A stretch of 16,799 nt of DNA, from the NCBI GenBank assembly GCA_020029625.1, contig JAIBJP010000022.1, positions 1-16,799 on the forward strand, read 5' to 3'. The position numbers and the translations under genes were made by a program. The notes beneath the pieces are model-generated. The model saw only the letters and a program-made list of their open reading frames with translations. It had not been told where the DNA came from and did not search any database. Origin of the DNA: Actinomycetota bacterium. Its GTDB lineage: Bacteria > Actinomycetota > Thermoleophilia > Gaiellales > Gaiellaceae. Below are positions 1 to 6,861 of this stretch, piece after piece (position 1 is the stretch's first letter; each line of letters opens with the position of its first letter).

Positions 1-347
1 TGACCGAGGCGATCAAGGGCGCCGTCGACGAGACGAACCGCCGCCGCGACATCCAGCTCCGCTACAACGAGGAGCACGGGATCACGCCGGAGTCGATCAT
101 CAAGGGCGTCTCCGACATCGCCGAGTTCCTCTCTCTCGAATCGCCGACCGTCCCCGGGAGGCGCGGTCGCGGGCGCCGCCAGGTCGAGGGCATGCGGCCC
201 GAGGAGATCGAGAAGCTCGTGGTCTCGCTCGAGGAGGAGATGTACGCGGCCGCGGAGGAGCTCCGGTTCGAGTACGCGGCCAAGCTCCGTGACGAGATCA
301 AGGAGCTCCGGCGGGAGCTTCAGGCGGCTGCCCAATCAGCGGCCTGA
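1..347 (+). CDS. uvrB: UvrABC excinuclease subunit B, C-terminal fragment
   Basis: This is the last 114 codons of uvrB, entering from the left edge in the frame that starts at base 3 and ending at TGA 345-347. UvrB is the helicase-like damage-verification subunit of nucleotide excision repair; it is loaded on DNA by UvrA and recruits UvrC. The visible part includes the family's conserved tail of the helicase region (TEAIKGAVDETNRRR, then QLRYNEEHGITPESI). After a basic Gly/Arg linker comes the C-terminal UVR helical hairpin (MRPEEIEKLVVSLEEEM, then FEYAAKLRDEIKELRREL), which in the family contacts UvrC. The catalytic ATPase motifs lie outside the window. uvrA, the functional partner, is 7.5 kb downstream on the same strand under its own promoter. 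The identification is firm; only the fragment is seen. Confidence 0.95.
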   Translation, partial: TEAIKGAVDETNRRRDIQLRYNEEHGITPESIIKGVSDIAEFLSLESPTVPGRRGRGRRQVEGMRPEEIEKLVVSLEEEMYAAAEELRFEYAAKLRDEIKELRRELQAAAQSAA

Positions 348-365
348 ACGCGTGTTAGCGCGGGG

Positions 366-394
366 TTGAGTGAGGCGCTAGTCGGTTATAGGCT
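366..394 (+). promoter_or_regulatory. Probable sigma70-type promoter of the secreted phosphatase gene
   Basis: TTGAGT at 366-371 and TAGGCT at 389-394 are separated by 17 bp, the standard -35/-10 spacing. Transcription would start near 401 and leave a leader of about 38 nt that carries the purine-rich ribosome site at 421-430. This is pattern matching only. TAGGCT recurs as a probable -10 at 6856. Confidence 0.5.
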
Positions 395-438
395 TGGCCG
401 GCTTGGTTCCTCGATTCCCCGGGAGAGGAGTCTTTTCA

Positions 439-3400
439 ATGAGTAGTCGTCGCTTGCGGCCCGTTTTCCTGGCTGCCCTCACACTCGTTCTCGTACTGAC
501 AATCGGCCAGGGAGGCGTCGCTTCGAGCGCGCCGCCCGCTACGGCGCTCGCCGGCCCGAAGGCGATCTTCTTCGCGTCCGACGGCATGCGCCCCGACTTG
601 ATGGAGCGCTACGCGGGTCTCGGCCTGATGCCGAGCTACGCCGACCTCATGGCGACGGGCGTCCGCGGCAACAACGGACTCACCCAGGCGTTCCCGCCCA
701 ACACCGGCGTGGGGTGGTACACGCTCGCCACCGGTACGGGGCCCGGCGACCACGGGTCGACGAACAACACTTTCCACCGGACGGGCGAAAGCAACTTCAA
801 CAACTCGACGAGCTTCGCCGCCAACGGGATTCTCCAGGCTGACACGATCCAGCAGGCGGCCGAGAGAGCCGGGAAGACCGTCGTCTCGATGGAGTGGGTC
901 GGCTCGCGCGGACTCGTGCCGGCGATGAAGGGCCCCGTCGTCGACTTCCGCACGTTCCTCTCGAACCGTGGGGTTCTCCTCAACTACGACCTGCCGGGGC
1001 AGCCGGCCGGAGCCAACACCTTCGGAGTCTCGTACCAGCGCGTCGACCTGGACGCCGCCTCGGGGTGGAGCAACGTGCCAGCCTCCCACAGCCCGGCCAA
1101 ACAGGAGCAGCTGAAAGTCACGAACACCGCGTTCCCGAGCACCGACAACGTCGACCGCTTCTACGACCTCTTCATCTACGACTCGACCGACGACTCGATC
1201 ACCAACTACGACAGCGTCCTGGTCGTCCCCTCCACCGCCGGTAAGAACGGCGCCTCGGCCGTAGCGGATCTCGCCCAGGGCGAGTGGGCCGATATCAAGG
1301 TGACGCTCACCGGTGGTCGGGCCGGCCAGACGGCAGGCTTCTACATGAAGGCGATCGAGGTGGCGAGCGACCTCTCCAAGTTCCGCATCTACTTCGCGTC
1401 GATCACGCGGGCGAACGCCAGTTACAACGCTCTCGGAAGCGGGCCCTCCGCCGCGTTCGAGGAAACGCTGAACCACGACTTTCCGTCGCCGACGGCGGGT
1501 GACTTCGCGCCGCTCGAGGCCGGGATCGTCGACGAGGACACCTACTCCGAGCAGGGCCTCAAGTGGAAGGACGCCCATTGGGCCTACCTTCGGTACATCA
1601 TCGAGACGCTCGGAGTGACGCCCGATCTGCTCATGCTCGGCGTGCCTGTTACGGACGAGTTCAGCCATCAGTTCATGGCGCTTGTCACGCCAACGGACAT
1701 GGACGGGAATCCGAACCCGTACTTCGACGACGCCACGGACGACAATGTCCCCGACGGCCGTATCATCCAGCGTGAGGGCTATATCCGCGCCGCGTACGCG
1801 GAGGCCGACCAGACGCTCGCGCTCGGCCGCTCGCTCATGGGGGCGGGAACGAACGTTGTCGCCACCTCCGACCACGGCTTCGCGCCTCAGTGGCAGGCGA
1901 TCAACGCGCGGAAGGTGTTGTTCGACAAGACCGTATCCAGCTCGGCCGGGCCGGTCAGCCTGCACGCGAGCGGGGCGACGGCGACGGCCAACTGCCGCAC
2001 CTCGACCACAGCACCCAACGATCTCACGAAGGCATGCTGGGCCGGGGGCACCGCGCAGATCTACGTCAACCCGACTCTGCCGAGCGGTGTTACCTACGAG
2101 CAGGTGCGGACGGCGGTCATCGAGGCATTCCAGGGACTGAACAGCGGCGGTGCGCGTGTCGTCGACCGGATCATGCGGAAAGAGGAGTTGCGTAACGTCG
2201 ACGGCTCGGACTCGCTTCATCCCAACCGGAGCGGCGACGTGGTCGTCGTCTCCCGACCGCCGTACCAGTTCGACGCGGCCACGAGCGGCGTGGCGATCGC
2301 CTTCTCGCAGTTCTTCGGCCAGCACGGCTATCTGCCGAACCTCGTCGATCTCGCCCACAACGTGAACATGCACGCCACGTTCGTGGCCGCGGGCCCGGCC
2401 TTTCGTCCGCAGGCTCCGGTTTCGGGGATCCGCGCGATCGATTTGGCTCCGACCCTGTCGTACGTTCTCGGGGTCCCCGAGCCGCAGAACGCACGCGGCA
2501 AGATCCTGCTCAACCTCCTCAACGGGACGACCAACCTGCGCGAGATCGACATCCTCGACATCAGCGACTACCACGGCCAGCTCGTCCCGCTCAGCGAGGC
2601 GGCCGACTCGTTCGGGCCGACCTTCTCGATCGGCGGGGCGGCGTTCCTGAAGCCGTGGTTCGACGCCTACAGGGCCGAGAACCCCGGCCGTACGATCACC
2701 CTGACCGCGGGCGACGCGGTCGGCGCCACGCCACCGATCTCGGCAGCCTTCGGCGACAAGCCCACGATCGAGCTGATGAACAGGATGGGCTTCAACCTCG
2801 ACGGGCTCGGCAACCACAACTTCGACCGCGGGGAGCAGTACCTCCGGAACGAGCTCATCCCGCTGGCGAACTTCAAGTACGTCTCTGCCAACATCGTCAA
2901 CCCGACGACCGGTGAGCCGCCGGCCGAGTGGTCGAAGTCGCGTAACTTCGACATCGCCGGCGTCCGCATCGGGATCATCGGCTTCTCCAACGAGGACATC
3001 GCCGAGCTGACGAAGCCCGGCTCGCTCGGGCCGTTCGTCGTCACGAACGCGACGGCTGCGGTCAACAAGCGCGCGGCACAGCTCAACCAACAGAAGGGCA
3101 TGGGGGCGATCGTCGCCATCGGCCACAACGGCGCGACGGCCGGGACGCTGAACGAGCCGTCCGGACCGCTCATCGAGCTGGCCGACAACGTCTCGAATGT
3201 CGATGCGATCATCGGCGACCACACCAACTTCCAGGTGGTCTCGCACCGGCCGAACGGCGTCCTGGTGACGGAGAACCTCAGCAAGGGCGTGCGCTTCACG
3301 AGGGTCCGGCTGGTCATCAACGCGGTCACCGGCAACGTGGTCTACAAGACGGCCGACTTCCACAAGCCGTGGAACATCGGCGTCACCCCCGATCCCGGGA

Positions 3401-4158
3401 TCCAGGCTCGGATCAACGAGCTGAACGACCAGCTGCGCCCAATCATGGGCACAGTCATCGGCACCTCGAATCGGTTCGTACCCCGGTCTGACTCGTGCGG
3501 TCGCGTCGACGGGCGCCTGTGCGAGTCCCTTGTCGGCAACATCGTCACCGACGCGATGCGAACGACGTACGCGACCGACTTCGCGATCACGAACTCGGGA
3601 GGCCTGCGCGCCGACCTGACGTGCCCGACGACCGACAACCCGGACGACTTCTGTCCGGCCTACACGCCTCCGCCTTACCCGATCACGCGCGGTCAGGTGC
3701 TGGGCGTGCTGCCGTTCGGGAACACCGTGGCGACCGTCGATGTGAGCGGCGTCGAGCTGAAGCAGGCTCTCGAGAACGGCGTCTCCTCGATGCCGGCTGC
3801 GAATGGGCGTTTCCCGCAGGTGTCGGGACTCTGCCTCACGTATGACATCGTCGCGAGTGTGGGCAACCGCCTCACGAGCGTTGTCCGCCAAGCGGCCGAC
3901 GGGTCGTGCACCGGCCCGGCGGTCGACCTCACAGCCGGATCGACGTACCACCTCGCCGTCAACGACTTCATGGCCGCCGGCGGCGATGGCTACCCGAACG
4001 TGGGCAGCCGCGCGCACAGCCAGGGCATCATGGATCAGGTGACGGCCGACTACGTAACGGCCAACACGCCGGTCAGCCCGGCCATCCAAGGTCGCATCGT
4101 CTGCCAGGACTCGAACGGCGCGACGGCCCCCAACTGCCCGCTGATCACGGCGCCGTAG
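439..4158 (+). CDS. Secreted nucleotide pyrophosphatase/phosphodiesterase fused to 5'-nucleotidase
   Basis: ATG 439 is chosen because GGGAGAGGAG (421-430) sits 8 nt upstream and a signal peptide follows at once (RRLR, a hydrophobic core at about residues 8-22, then Ala/Ser-rich). TTG 394 would put the Shine-Dalgarno inside the gene. The protein is 1239 aa. Residues 40-690 are an alkaline-phosphatase-superfamily nucleotide pyrophosphatase/phosphodiesterase: Asp48 (SDGMRPD), probable nucleophile Thr89 (FPPNTG), Asp406/His410 (DEFSH), Asp478/His479 (SDHGF) and His629 (GQHGY) follow the order of the seven metal/catalytic residues of bacterial NPP. Residues 700-1225 are a 5'-nucleotidase of the UshA type. 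Its metallophosphatase half has Asp710/His712 (DYHG), Asp759 (AGD), Asn792/His793/Asp796 (GNHNFD), His896 (GHN) and His928/Asn930. Its C-terminal half has NSGGLR (from 1052), LPFGNT and AAGGDGY (about 1179-1185). All ten cysteines fall in five close pairs, consistent with extracellular disulfides. There is no LPXTG motif or C-terminal membrane anchor. Inferred role: hydrolysis of extracellular nucleotides to NMP and then to nucleoside plus phosphate. Domain calls are firm; substrates are unknown. Confidence 0.9.
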   Translation: MSSRRLRPVFLAALTLVLVLTIGQGGVASSAPPATALAGPKAIFFASDGMRPDLMERYAGLGLMPSYADLMATGVRGNNGLTQAFPPNTGVGWYTLATGTGPGDHGSTNNTFHRTGESNFNNSTSFAANGILQADTIQQAAERAGKTVVSMEWVGSRGLVPAMKGPVVDFRTFLSNRGVLLNYDLPGQPAGANTFGVSYQRVDLDAASGWSNVPASHSPAKQEQLKVTNTAFPSTDNVDRFYDLFIYDSTDDSITNYDSVLVVPSTAGKNGASAVADLAQGEWADIKVTLTGGRAGQTAGFYMKAIEVASDLSKFRIYFASITRANASYNALGSGPSAAFEETLNHDFPSPTAGDFAPLEAGIVDEDTYSEQGLKWKDAHWAYLRYIIETLGVTPDLLMLGVPVTDEFSHQFMALVTPTDMDGNPNPYFDDATDDNVPDGRIIQREGYIRAAYAEADQTLALGRSLMGAGTNVVATSDHGFAPQWQAINARKVLFDKTVSSSAGPVSLHASGATATANCRTSTTAPNDLTKACWAGGTAQIYVNPTLPSGVTYEQVRTAVIEAFQGLNSGGARVVDRIMRKEELRNVDGSDSLHPNRSGDVVVVSRPPYQFDAATSGVAIAFSQFFGQHGYLPNLVDLAHNVNMHATFVAAGPAFRPQAPVSGIRAIDLAPTLSYVLGVPEPQNARGKILLNLLNGTTNLREIDILDISDYHGQLVPLSEAADSFGPTFSIGGAAFLKPWFDAYRAENPGRTITLTAGDAVGATPPISAAFGDKPTIELMNRMGFNLDGLGNHNFDRGEQYLRNELIPLANFKYVSANIVNPTTGEPPAEWSKSRNFDIAGVRIGIIGFSNEDIAELTKPGSLGPFVVTNATAAVNKRAAQLNQQKGMGAIVAIGHNGATAGTLNEPSGPLIELADNVSNVDAIIGDHTNFQVVSHRPNGVLVTENLSKGVRFTRVRLVINAVTGNVVYKTADFHKPWNIGVTPDPGIQARINELNDQLRPIMGTVIGTSNRFVPRSDSCGRVDGRLCESLVGNIVTDAMRTTYATDFAITNSGGLRADLTCPTTDNPDDFCPAYTPPPYPITRGQVLGVLPFGNTVATVDVSGVELKQALENGVSSMPAANGRFPQVSGLCLTYDIVASVGNRLTSVVRQAADGSCTGPAVDLTAGSTYHLAVNDFMAAGGDGYPNVGSRAHSQGIMDQVTADYVTANTPVSPAIQGRIVCQDSNGATAPNCPLITAP

Positions 4159-4170
4159 CCGACGTGCAAA

Positions 4171-4211
4171 GGCTCGAGCCGCTCAGCTGGCGACGCTGAG
4201 TGGCTCGAGCC
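4171..4211. terminator. Strong bidirectional hairpin between convergent genes
   Basis: The arms 4171-4187 and 4195-4211 pair over 17 positions (16 Watson-Crick pairs and one G.T) around a 7-nt loop. The outer 10 bp (GGCTCGAGCC) is itself palindromic. It lies 12 nt after the stop of the secreted phosphatase gene and contains the stop codon (4183-4185) and last codons of the minus-strand phosphoesterase. On the minus strand the stem is followed by TTT only, and on the plus strand by no T run. It is therefore a hairpin without a proper U-tract, as is common in high-GC actinobacteria. Confidence 0.7.
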
Positions 4212-5004
4212 CGCGGGGAAAGCGGCGGTCGGCGATCTGAGCCCACTGGTTCCCGGCCCAGGCGTACGTGAGGACCCGAATGGAGCGCTCGTCCACCTCG
4301 TAGAGGTGCAGGCCGCGGGCCTCGCCCCGGCGCTTGGGACGCGGCTGGCCCAGGCCGGGAGCGGTGACGACCGTCGTTCCTCTCACCGGTCCGCCGACGA
4401 CCTCGAACTCGCGCCGCTCGCTCACCGCGCTCTGGTGCACGTGACCGGAGACGATCAGCTCGGCTCCTGCGTCGACCAGCGATCCGAGCAGCGTCGAGCG
4501 CTTGGCGATCGTCCGCTTCACGCTGCGCCAGGGAGCGCCGAGCAGGTGGTGATGGAGGGCGACCATGCGCAGCGCCGTTTCCGGTGCGTCCGCGAAGACG
4601 CGGCGCACATGCTCGAGCTGGGCGCTGCGGACCGCGCCGCCCTGCTGCTTCCAGGGCCGTACGGAGTTCAGGCCGCAGACGACGAGCCGCTCGGACCGAT
4701 AGACCGGCTCGAGCTCCGGCCAGCAGCGCCGAAACTCCTCGAAGGTCCGCGTGAAGCGCCAGGGAGGCCAGCGGGGGATGTCGTGGTTACCCGGGATGAC
4801 GAGGAGCGGGGCGTCCAGCGAGCGCAGCAGGGCGGCCGCCCGCTCGTGTTGGGCCTGCGTATTCCGGTGCGTGAGGTCACCGCTCGCGACAACGAGCTCC
4901 GGTCGGCTCTCGGCCACGAGCGTGCGGAGATCGCCTTCCACCTCGGGTTCTTCCTGCGTTCCTGCGTGAAGGTCGGAGACCTGCAGGACGCGTAGGGGTG
5001 GCAT
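4183..5004 (-). CDS. Calcineurin-like metallophosphoesterase (CpdA/Icc-like)
   Basis: This 273-aa protein is a cytoplasmic two-metal phosphoesterase; there is no signal peptide. The complete motif set of the family is present: Asp11-Leu-His13 (SDLH) in the first strand, Gly-Asp43 (SGDLTH), Gly-Asn73-His74-Asp75 (PGNHD), a triple His in the middle (ALHHHLL), and GHVH near residue 200. This spacing is that of the class III cyclic nucleotide phosphodiesterase/Icc group, but the motifs do not fix the substrate, so cAMP, another cyclic nucleotide or a different phosphodiester are all possible. The ATG at 5004 faces the ATG of the small membrane protein gene across only 26 bp. A TATAGT on this strand (5016-5021) leaves an mRNA leader of a few nt at most. 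The last codons and stop lie inside the hairpin at 4171-4211. It converges with the secreted phosphatase gene, so it is not in that operon. Confidence 0.87.
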   Translation of the reverse strand: MPPLRVLQVSDLHAGTQEEPEVEGDLRTLVAESRPELVVASGDLTHRNTQAQHERAAALLRSLDAPLLVIPGNHDIPRWPPWRFTRTFEEFRRCWPELEPVYRSERLVVCGLNSVRPWKQQGGAVRSAQLEHVRRVFADAPETALRMVALHHHLLGAPWRSVKRTIAKRSTLLGSLVDAGAELIVSGHVHQSAVSERREFEVVGGPVRGTTVVTAPGLGQPRPKRRGEARGLHLYEVDERSIRVLTYAWAGNQWAQIADRRFPRGLEPLSVAS

Positions 5005-5015
5005 CAGGCGGGGAG

Positions 5016-5023
5016 ACTATAGT
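5016..5023. promoter_or_regulatory. Symmetric -10 element shared by divergent genes
   Basis: ACTATAGT is a perfect palindrome and reads as TATAGT on both strands: 5018-5023 on plus and 5016-5021 on minus. It ends 7 nt before the plus-strand ATG (5031) and 11 nt before the minus-strand ATG (5004). The whole gap between the two start codons is 26 bp, so both promoters must share this element. No convincing -35 was found on either side, and no ribosome binding site precedes the plus-strand start. Confidence 0.6.
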
Positions 5024-5030
5024 TTGAGCC

Positions 5031-5279
5031 ATGGTCGACGAACCTACCGAGATCTTCGACGACATGTACCTGGGCCTTCGGGCGGGCGCCGCCGGGCGCA
5101 AACAGCGCCGCGGCGAGCCGCTTTCCGCCGAGGAGCAAGAGGCGATCGGCCGGTGGCAGCGCCTGGCGCCCTGGCGCAAGGCAGTCGCCATCGGCGGGTT
5201 TGCCGTCGGTACCTTCGGGCTTGGCTTCGCCGCTGGCGGCCTCATCTTCGGCCGCTGGCGCCCACGCCGCGCCCGCTGA
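5031..5279 (+). CDS. Small single-pass membrane protein of unknown function
   Basis: This 82-aa protein is unrecognised at family level. The N-terminal half is acidic then mixed charge and likely helical (VDEPTEIFDDMYLGLRAG, then a basic RKQRR patch and SAEEQEAIGRWQRL). One hydrophobic, Gly/Ala-rich segment follows at about residues 51-73 (AVAIGGFAVGTFGLGFAAGG). A very basic tail (RWRPRRAR) follows, which would favour a cytoplasmic C-terminus. ATG 5031 is preferred because a -10-like TATAGT ends 7 nt before it and no Shine-Dalgarno is visible, suggesting a leaderless mRNA. It diverges from the metallophosphoesterase and converges on the AI-2E family gene with 7 nt between stops. Codon use is like the neighbours, and the open frame has its own promoter-like signal, so I think it is real. 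Confidence 0.7.
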   Translation: MVDEPTEIFDDMYLGLRAGAAGRKQRRGEPLSAEEQEAIGRWQRLAPWRKAVAIGGFAVGTFGLGFAAGGLIFGRWRPRRAR

Positions 5280-5291
5280 GCCCGCCTCAGC
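5275..5291. terminator. Short hairpin holding the stop codons of two convergent genes
   Basis: GCTGAG (5275-5280) pairs with CTCAGC (5286-5291) around the 5-nt loop CCCGC. The TGA of the plus-strand gene (5277-5279) and the stop of the minus-strand gene (5287-5289) each lie in one arm. The stem is only 6 bp and no T-run follows, so termination activity is uncertain. Confidence 0.45.
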
Positions 5292-6351
5292 CTTCCTCTA
5301 CCTCCTTGGCGGGGAAGAGCACCGCCGGCACGTCCTCGTCGGCGGGATTGCGGTGACGGATGATGACGTCCACCAGCGTCGCGAAGACAGCCGCGACGGG
5401 AATCGCCAGGAGCACGGCAAAACCCCCGAAGAGGATCCCGATCGCGGTGACAGAGACGAGCACCGTCAGCGGTGTGAGCCCGACCGCGTGGCCGAGCACG
5501 CGCGGGATGACGACGTAGTCCTCGAGTAGTCGCACGCCGAGCACCGCGAGGCCGGCGGCCAGCGCGAGCTCCCACGACTGCGTGAGGCCGACGCCGATCG
5601 CCACTACTCCTGCCGCTATCGGCCCGATCACGGGGACGATCTCCACGAGCCCGGCGAAGATCGCGATCAGGAGCCAGAACGGGAGGCCGATCAAGTAGAA
5701 GATCAGGCTCAGGAGCGACGCGACGAAGAAGATGAGTAGGAGCTGGCCGCGGACATACGCGCCCAGCTTCATGTCGATCAGGTTCCACGTATCCCGGACT
5801 ACGCGTCTGCGCTCTCGGGGGAGCATCGACAGCACGAGGCCCTCCGCTCGGTCGCGCTCGAAGATCCAGTAGGCACCGCACGCGAGGGTGAAGAAGATCC
5901 CCAAGAACACTTCGAACACGGTGAAGGTGACCGAGAGCGCAGGATCGAGGATGTCCTTTCCGGCCGGGAGCTCGTCAAGGCCGGTCTGCACCCGCTTGAG
6001 GATTTCGTGCTTGAAGCCGGTGGATGCCTTCGTCTCCTTCTGCAGCTCGGAGCTCGAGGTCGGAATGCCGCCGAGCGCGTTGTCGACCTGGTCGATCGCC
6101 CGAGGTACAACCGCCCAGAGGAGCAGCGCGATCACTCCGAGCAAGACGGCGTAGTGGGCAAGGACGCCGATTCCACGCGGGATGCGGTAGCGATGGAGCC
6201 ACTCGACGCTCGGGCGCATGGCCGCCGCGATGATGAAGGCCAGGAAGAGCAGCGCGATGACGATGCGCAGCTTCCAGAGCGCGAGCGCGAGCGCGACCAC
6301 GGCGACGACGATCAGCGCCGCGACGAACGCCTTACGGGCTGTGTCCTTCAT
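5287..6351 (-). CDS. AI-2E transporter family (PerM/YdiK-like) membrane protein
   Basis: The open frame extends to 6552, but the first 67 codons are Arg/Pro-rich, lack family character and run across the divergent gene. ATG 6351 begins with MKDTARKAF directly before the first membrane helix, giving 354 aa, a normal length for this family. The layout is that of PF01594: two N-terminal helices (about 9-28 and 30-45, ending in the MRPSVEWL turn), a third helix at about 62-82, a soluble middle region with Lys/Glu-rich helices, then C-terminal helices. The middle of the C-terminal part carries the conserved EIVPVIGP loop, followed by the VIPRVLG and LTPLTVLVSV segments. Members export small molecules or act as Na+/H+ antiporters; the name does not prove AI-2 transport. 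It is transcribed alone and converges on the small membrane protein gene. Confidence 0.87.
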   Translation of the reverse strand: MKDTARKAFVAALIVVAVVALALALWKLRIVIALLFLAFIIAAAMRPSVEWLHRYRIPRGIGVLAHYAVLLGVIALLLWAVVPRAIDQVDNALGGIPTSSSELQKETKASTGFKHEILKRVQTGLDELPAGKDILDPALSVTFTVFEVFLGIFFTLACGAYWIFERDRAEGLVLSMLPRERRRVVRDTWNLIDMKLGAYVRGQLLLIFFVASLLSLIFYLIGLPFWLLIAIFAGLVEIVPVIGPIAAGVVAIGVGLTQSWELALAAGLAVLGVRLLEDYVVIPRVLGHAVGLTPLTVLVSVTAIGILFGGFAVLLAIPVAAVFATLVDVIIRHRNPADEDVPAVLFPAKEVEEG

Positions 6352-6422
6352 GTTCGGGATTCTCGCCGTAATAGTGCCTACGGAAACGAGGATTTCCACG
6401 CGTCCGCGCAGAACTCCTCCGC

Positions 6423-6845
6423 ATGCTGGGGTATCTGGAGCCGGGTGAGCAGGTGCGTCTCGAGGAGAGGCCTCACGCGGCCGCGCTCGCGCGTCCGCTG
6501 GGGTGGTCCATGTTCCTCGCCCTCGTGGGCGGGATCCTCGTTCTCCTCGCACCGGCCTCGCTGGGGCTCGTCGGCGCTCTGCTCCTCGCGGCAGCGGCCC
6601 TGCATGCGCTCGCGGCGGTATGGCGATGGGATCGCACCCACCTCATCCTCACCACCGACAAGCTGTTCGTCATCCACGGAATCGCGCAGAGACGCGCTGC
6701 GGCGGTGCGCCTGGCCCGGGTGGGTCCGGTGGAGATGGAGCAGAGCGTTGTGGGGCGGATTTGCGGCTACGGGACCGTGATCGCCGGCGACCTCGAGATC
6801 CCTTTCGTCCCGGATCCCGACCGCGTCTGCAGTCTCGCAGGCTAA
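6423..6845 (+). CDS. Membrane protein with bacterial PH (DUF304/YdbT-like) domain
   Basis: The protein is 140 aa. It starts with MLGYLEPGEQVRLEERPH, a typical opening of bacterial PH-domain membrane proteins. Two hydrophobic segments follow at about residues 26-45 and 48-66 (Leu/Ala-rich), then a soluble C-terminal beta-rich domain. That domain begins RTHLILTTDKLFVIHGI and continues through RLARVGPVEMEQSVVGRICGYGTV, which is the hallmark pattern of PF03703 (a strand with T.. L.., then the VxxVEMxQSxxGRxxGYGTV stretch). Function in the family is poorly defined; membrane association and envelope roles are usual guesses. ATG 6423 has no clear ribosome site and no TANNNT near it, so its expression signals are unclear. 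It diverges from the AI-2E family gene across 71 bp and is followed after 25 bp by a gene with its own -10. Confidence 0.8.
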   Translation: MLGYLEPGEQVRLEERPHAAALARPLGWSMFLALVGGILVLLAPASLGLVGALLLAAAALHALAAVWRWDRTHLILTTDKLFVIHGIAQRRAAAVRLARVGPVEMEQSVVGRICGYGTVIAGDLEIPFVPDPDRVCSLAG

Positions 6846-6855
6846 GCCCTCTTAG

Positions 6856-6861
6856 TAGGCT
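6856..6861 (+). promoter_or_regulatory. Leaderless-type -10 element before the anchored propeller-like gene
   Basis: TAGGCT ends 9 nt before ATG 6871, with no ribosome binding site between them. The hexamer lies in the loop of a possible hairpin, GCCCTC (6846-6851) with GAGGGC (6862-6867), directly after the upstream stop codon. No good -35 is seen. Confidence 0.45.

Noticed and set aside
394..438. TTG 394 as start of the secreted phosphatase
   Set aside because: It coincides with the last base of the probable -10, and the good ribosome site (421-430) and signal peptide both point to ATG 439.
436..4089. A 1217-codon open frame on the minus strand opposite the secreted phosphatase gene
   Set aside because: It is rich in Arg, Val and Asp with no domain, membrane or motif pattern. 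It is the expected antisense shadow of a high-GC gene whose plus-strand frame is fully explained.
6352..6422. Possible symmetric promoter TAATAG/CACTAT between the AI-2E and PH-domain genes
   Set aside because: Neither strand has a good TANNNT hexamer at a suitable distance, so I do not call a promoter.
6352..6552. 67-codon N-terminal extension of the AI-2E family protein
   Set aside because: It is Arg/Pro-rich, overlaps the divergent PH-domain gene, and lies before the normal family start at ATG 6351.
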